From positions 1-59,886 of the forward strand of contig NZ_JAJOHV010000067.1 of NCBI RefSeq assembly GCF_021129175.1: a DNA stretch of 59,886 nucleotides, written 5' to 3'. Numbering within the stretch: the first letter of the stretch is position 1; each line of letters begins with the position of its first letter. A program made the position numbers and the translations under genes. The stretch comes from Chromobacterium piscinae (lineage in GTDB: Bacteria > Pseudomonadota > Gammaproteobacteria > Burkholderiales > Chromobacteriaceae). The notes below the pieces were generated by a model. That model worked only from the letters and a program-made list of their open reading frames with translations, did not search any database and was not told where the DNA came from. Below are positions 59,330 through 59,886 of this stretch, piece after piece.

Positions 59330-59886
59330 CAGGGATTCCGTTTGACGAGACGCAGCGCGTTGCCGACTACCAGCAGCGAGCTCAGTGCCATGCCCAGGCT
59401 GGCCAGCCAGGGCGTGACGTGGCCCAGCACCGCCAGCGGCAGCGCGACGACATTATACCCGGCCGCCCAGATCAGGTTCTGCCGGATCACCGCCAGCGCG
59501 CGCCGGCTGACAAGCAGAGAGTCGGCGATCAGGCTCAGCCGGTCGCCCATCAGCACCATGTCGCCGCTGGCGCGGGCGACGTCGGTGCCGCCGCCCATGG
59601 CGATGGATACGTCGGCGCGTGCCAGCACCGGCGCGTCGTTGACGCCGTCTCCCACCATCAGCACCCGCCTGCCCTTGGCCTGCAGCGCGGCGACGTAGGC
59701 GAGCTTGTCCTCCGGCGTCGCGCGCGAGCGCCACTGCTTGATGCCGAGTTTGGCGGCCAGGCCGGCCACCGGGCCTTCGCCGTCGCCGCTGAGCAGATGG
59801 ACGGCCAGCCCGCGGCGGGACAGCTCGGCCACCAGCGCCGCGGCGTCGTCGCGGCAGGCGTCGCCGATGGCGAAGCGGGCCTGCAC
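59329..59886 (-). CDS. ccoI: CcoI-type copper P-type ATPase, C-terminal part (runs off the window)
   Basis: The last 185 residues of a heavy-metal P1B ATPase. The window starts within the ATP-binding/P domain (VHLLSGDGEGPVAGLAAKLGI), then ATPEDKLAYVAALQAKG and the hinge motif VGDGVNDAPVLARADVSIAMG, followed by the two last membrane helices. The N-terminal metal-binding domain, the CPC channel motif and the DKTGT site lie beyond base 59886. Linkage to ccoS identifies it as CcoI, which supplies copper to cbb3 oxidase, rather than a resistance CopA. Confidence 0.9.
   Translation of the reverse strand: MQARFAIGDACRDDAAALVAELSRRGLAVHLLSGDGEGPVAGLAAKLGIKQWRSRATPEDKLAYVAALQAKGRRVLMVGDGVNDAPVLARADVSIAMGGGTDVARASGDMVLMGDRLSLIADSLLVSRRALAVIRQNLIWAAGYNVVALPLAVLGHVTPWLASLGMALSSLLVVGNALRLVKRNP

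Overview
The window is about 60 kb of GC-rich, gene-dense chromosome from a free-living betaproteobacterium of the Neisseriales. It looks most like Chromobacterium (C. violaceum or a close relative), judging from protein content alone. Markers are a betaproteobacterial trimeric porin, a DUF3579 protein, a proteasome homologue of the BPH type, an M9 collagenase, a spu/puu polyamine cluster and a tmRNA with the tag ANDETYALAA. I see no insertion sequence, integrase, CRISPR array, rRNA or tRNA gene, and no clear compositional break, so this reads as core or stable accessory chromosome rather than a mobile island.

Layout. 1-4.6 kb: end of an upstream gene, an M13 metallopeptidase, a secreted endonuclease I and a porin. 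4.6-12.9 kb: DUF3579, dinG, an Orn/Lys/Arg decarboxylase, argF (behind a terminator-like leader hairpin), argG, an EamA transporter and a DUF2788 protein. 13-16 kb: a small hypothetical, a holin-like plus SLT transglycosylase pair, then a proteostasis operon (BPH peptidase and Hsp33) with a sigma32-like promoter. 16-22 kb: collagenase, patatin, GAF protein, ribA and ssrA. 22-25 kb: nitrite-respiration operon nirK (fused to cytochrome c)-nirV-SCO. 25-30.5 kb: small hypotheticals, a DUF2459 protein, a TRIC/UPF0126 channel under a tandem glycine riboswitch, and a large DUF3141 alpha/beta hydrolase with a histone H1-like tail. 30.5-35.4 kb: GNAT, LysR/azoR divergent pair and three tandem paralogous periplasmic solute-binding proteins.

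35.6-43.2 kb holds a complete-looking putrescine degradation locus: puuC, a VOC protein and puuR leftward; ald, puuD/spuA, puuA/spuB and spuC rightward. The transaminase SpuC would make alanine from pyruvate, and the co-transcribed alanine dehydrogenase would recycle it. 43.3-48 kb: motA-motB followed closely by a membrane-anchored methyltransferase and an HDOD-GAF protein, then a SpoU-type RNA methyltransferase. 48-53.3 kb: a leftward operon slt, NDUFA9-like reductase, cca, PrpF-like. 53.4-56.3 kb: VOC protein, a peroxiredoxin-glutaredoxin fusion and a dihydrolipoamide dehydrogenase-like flavoprotein. 56.3-59.9 kb: LplT-like MFS, NupC nucleoside transporter, ccoS and the C-terminal part of a CcoI-type copper ATPase that leaves the window.

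The parts I find most worth following up are the BPH-hslO heat-shock operon, the PhaC-like DUF3141 protein with its H1-like tail and TGC-rich upstream repeats, the argF leader terminator, the motAB-linked methyltransferase/HDOD pair, and the glycine-riboswitch TRIC gene. All identifications come from reading motifs and recalled family features; no database search was run.
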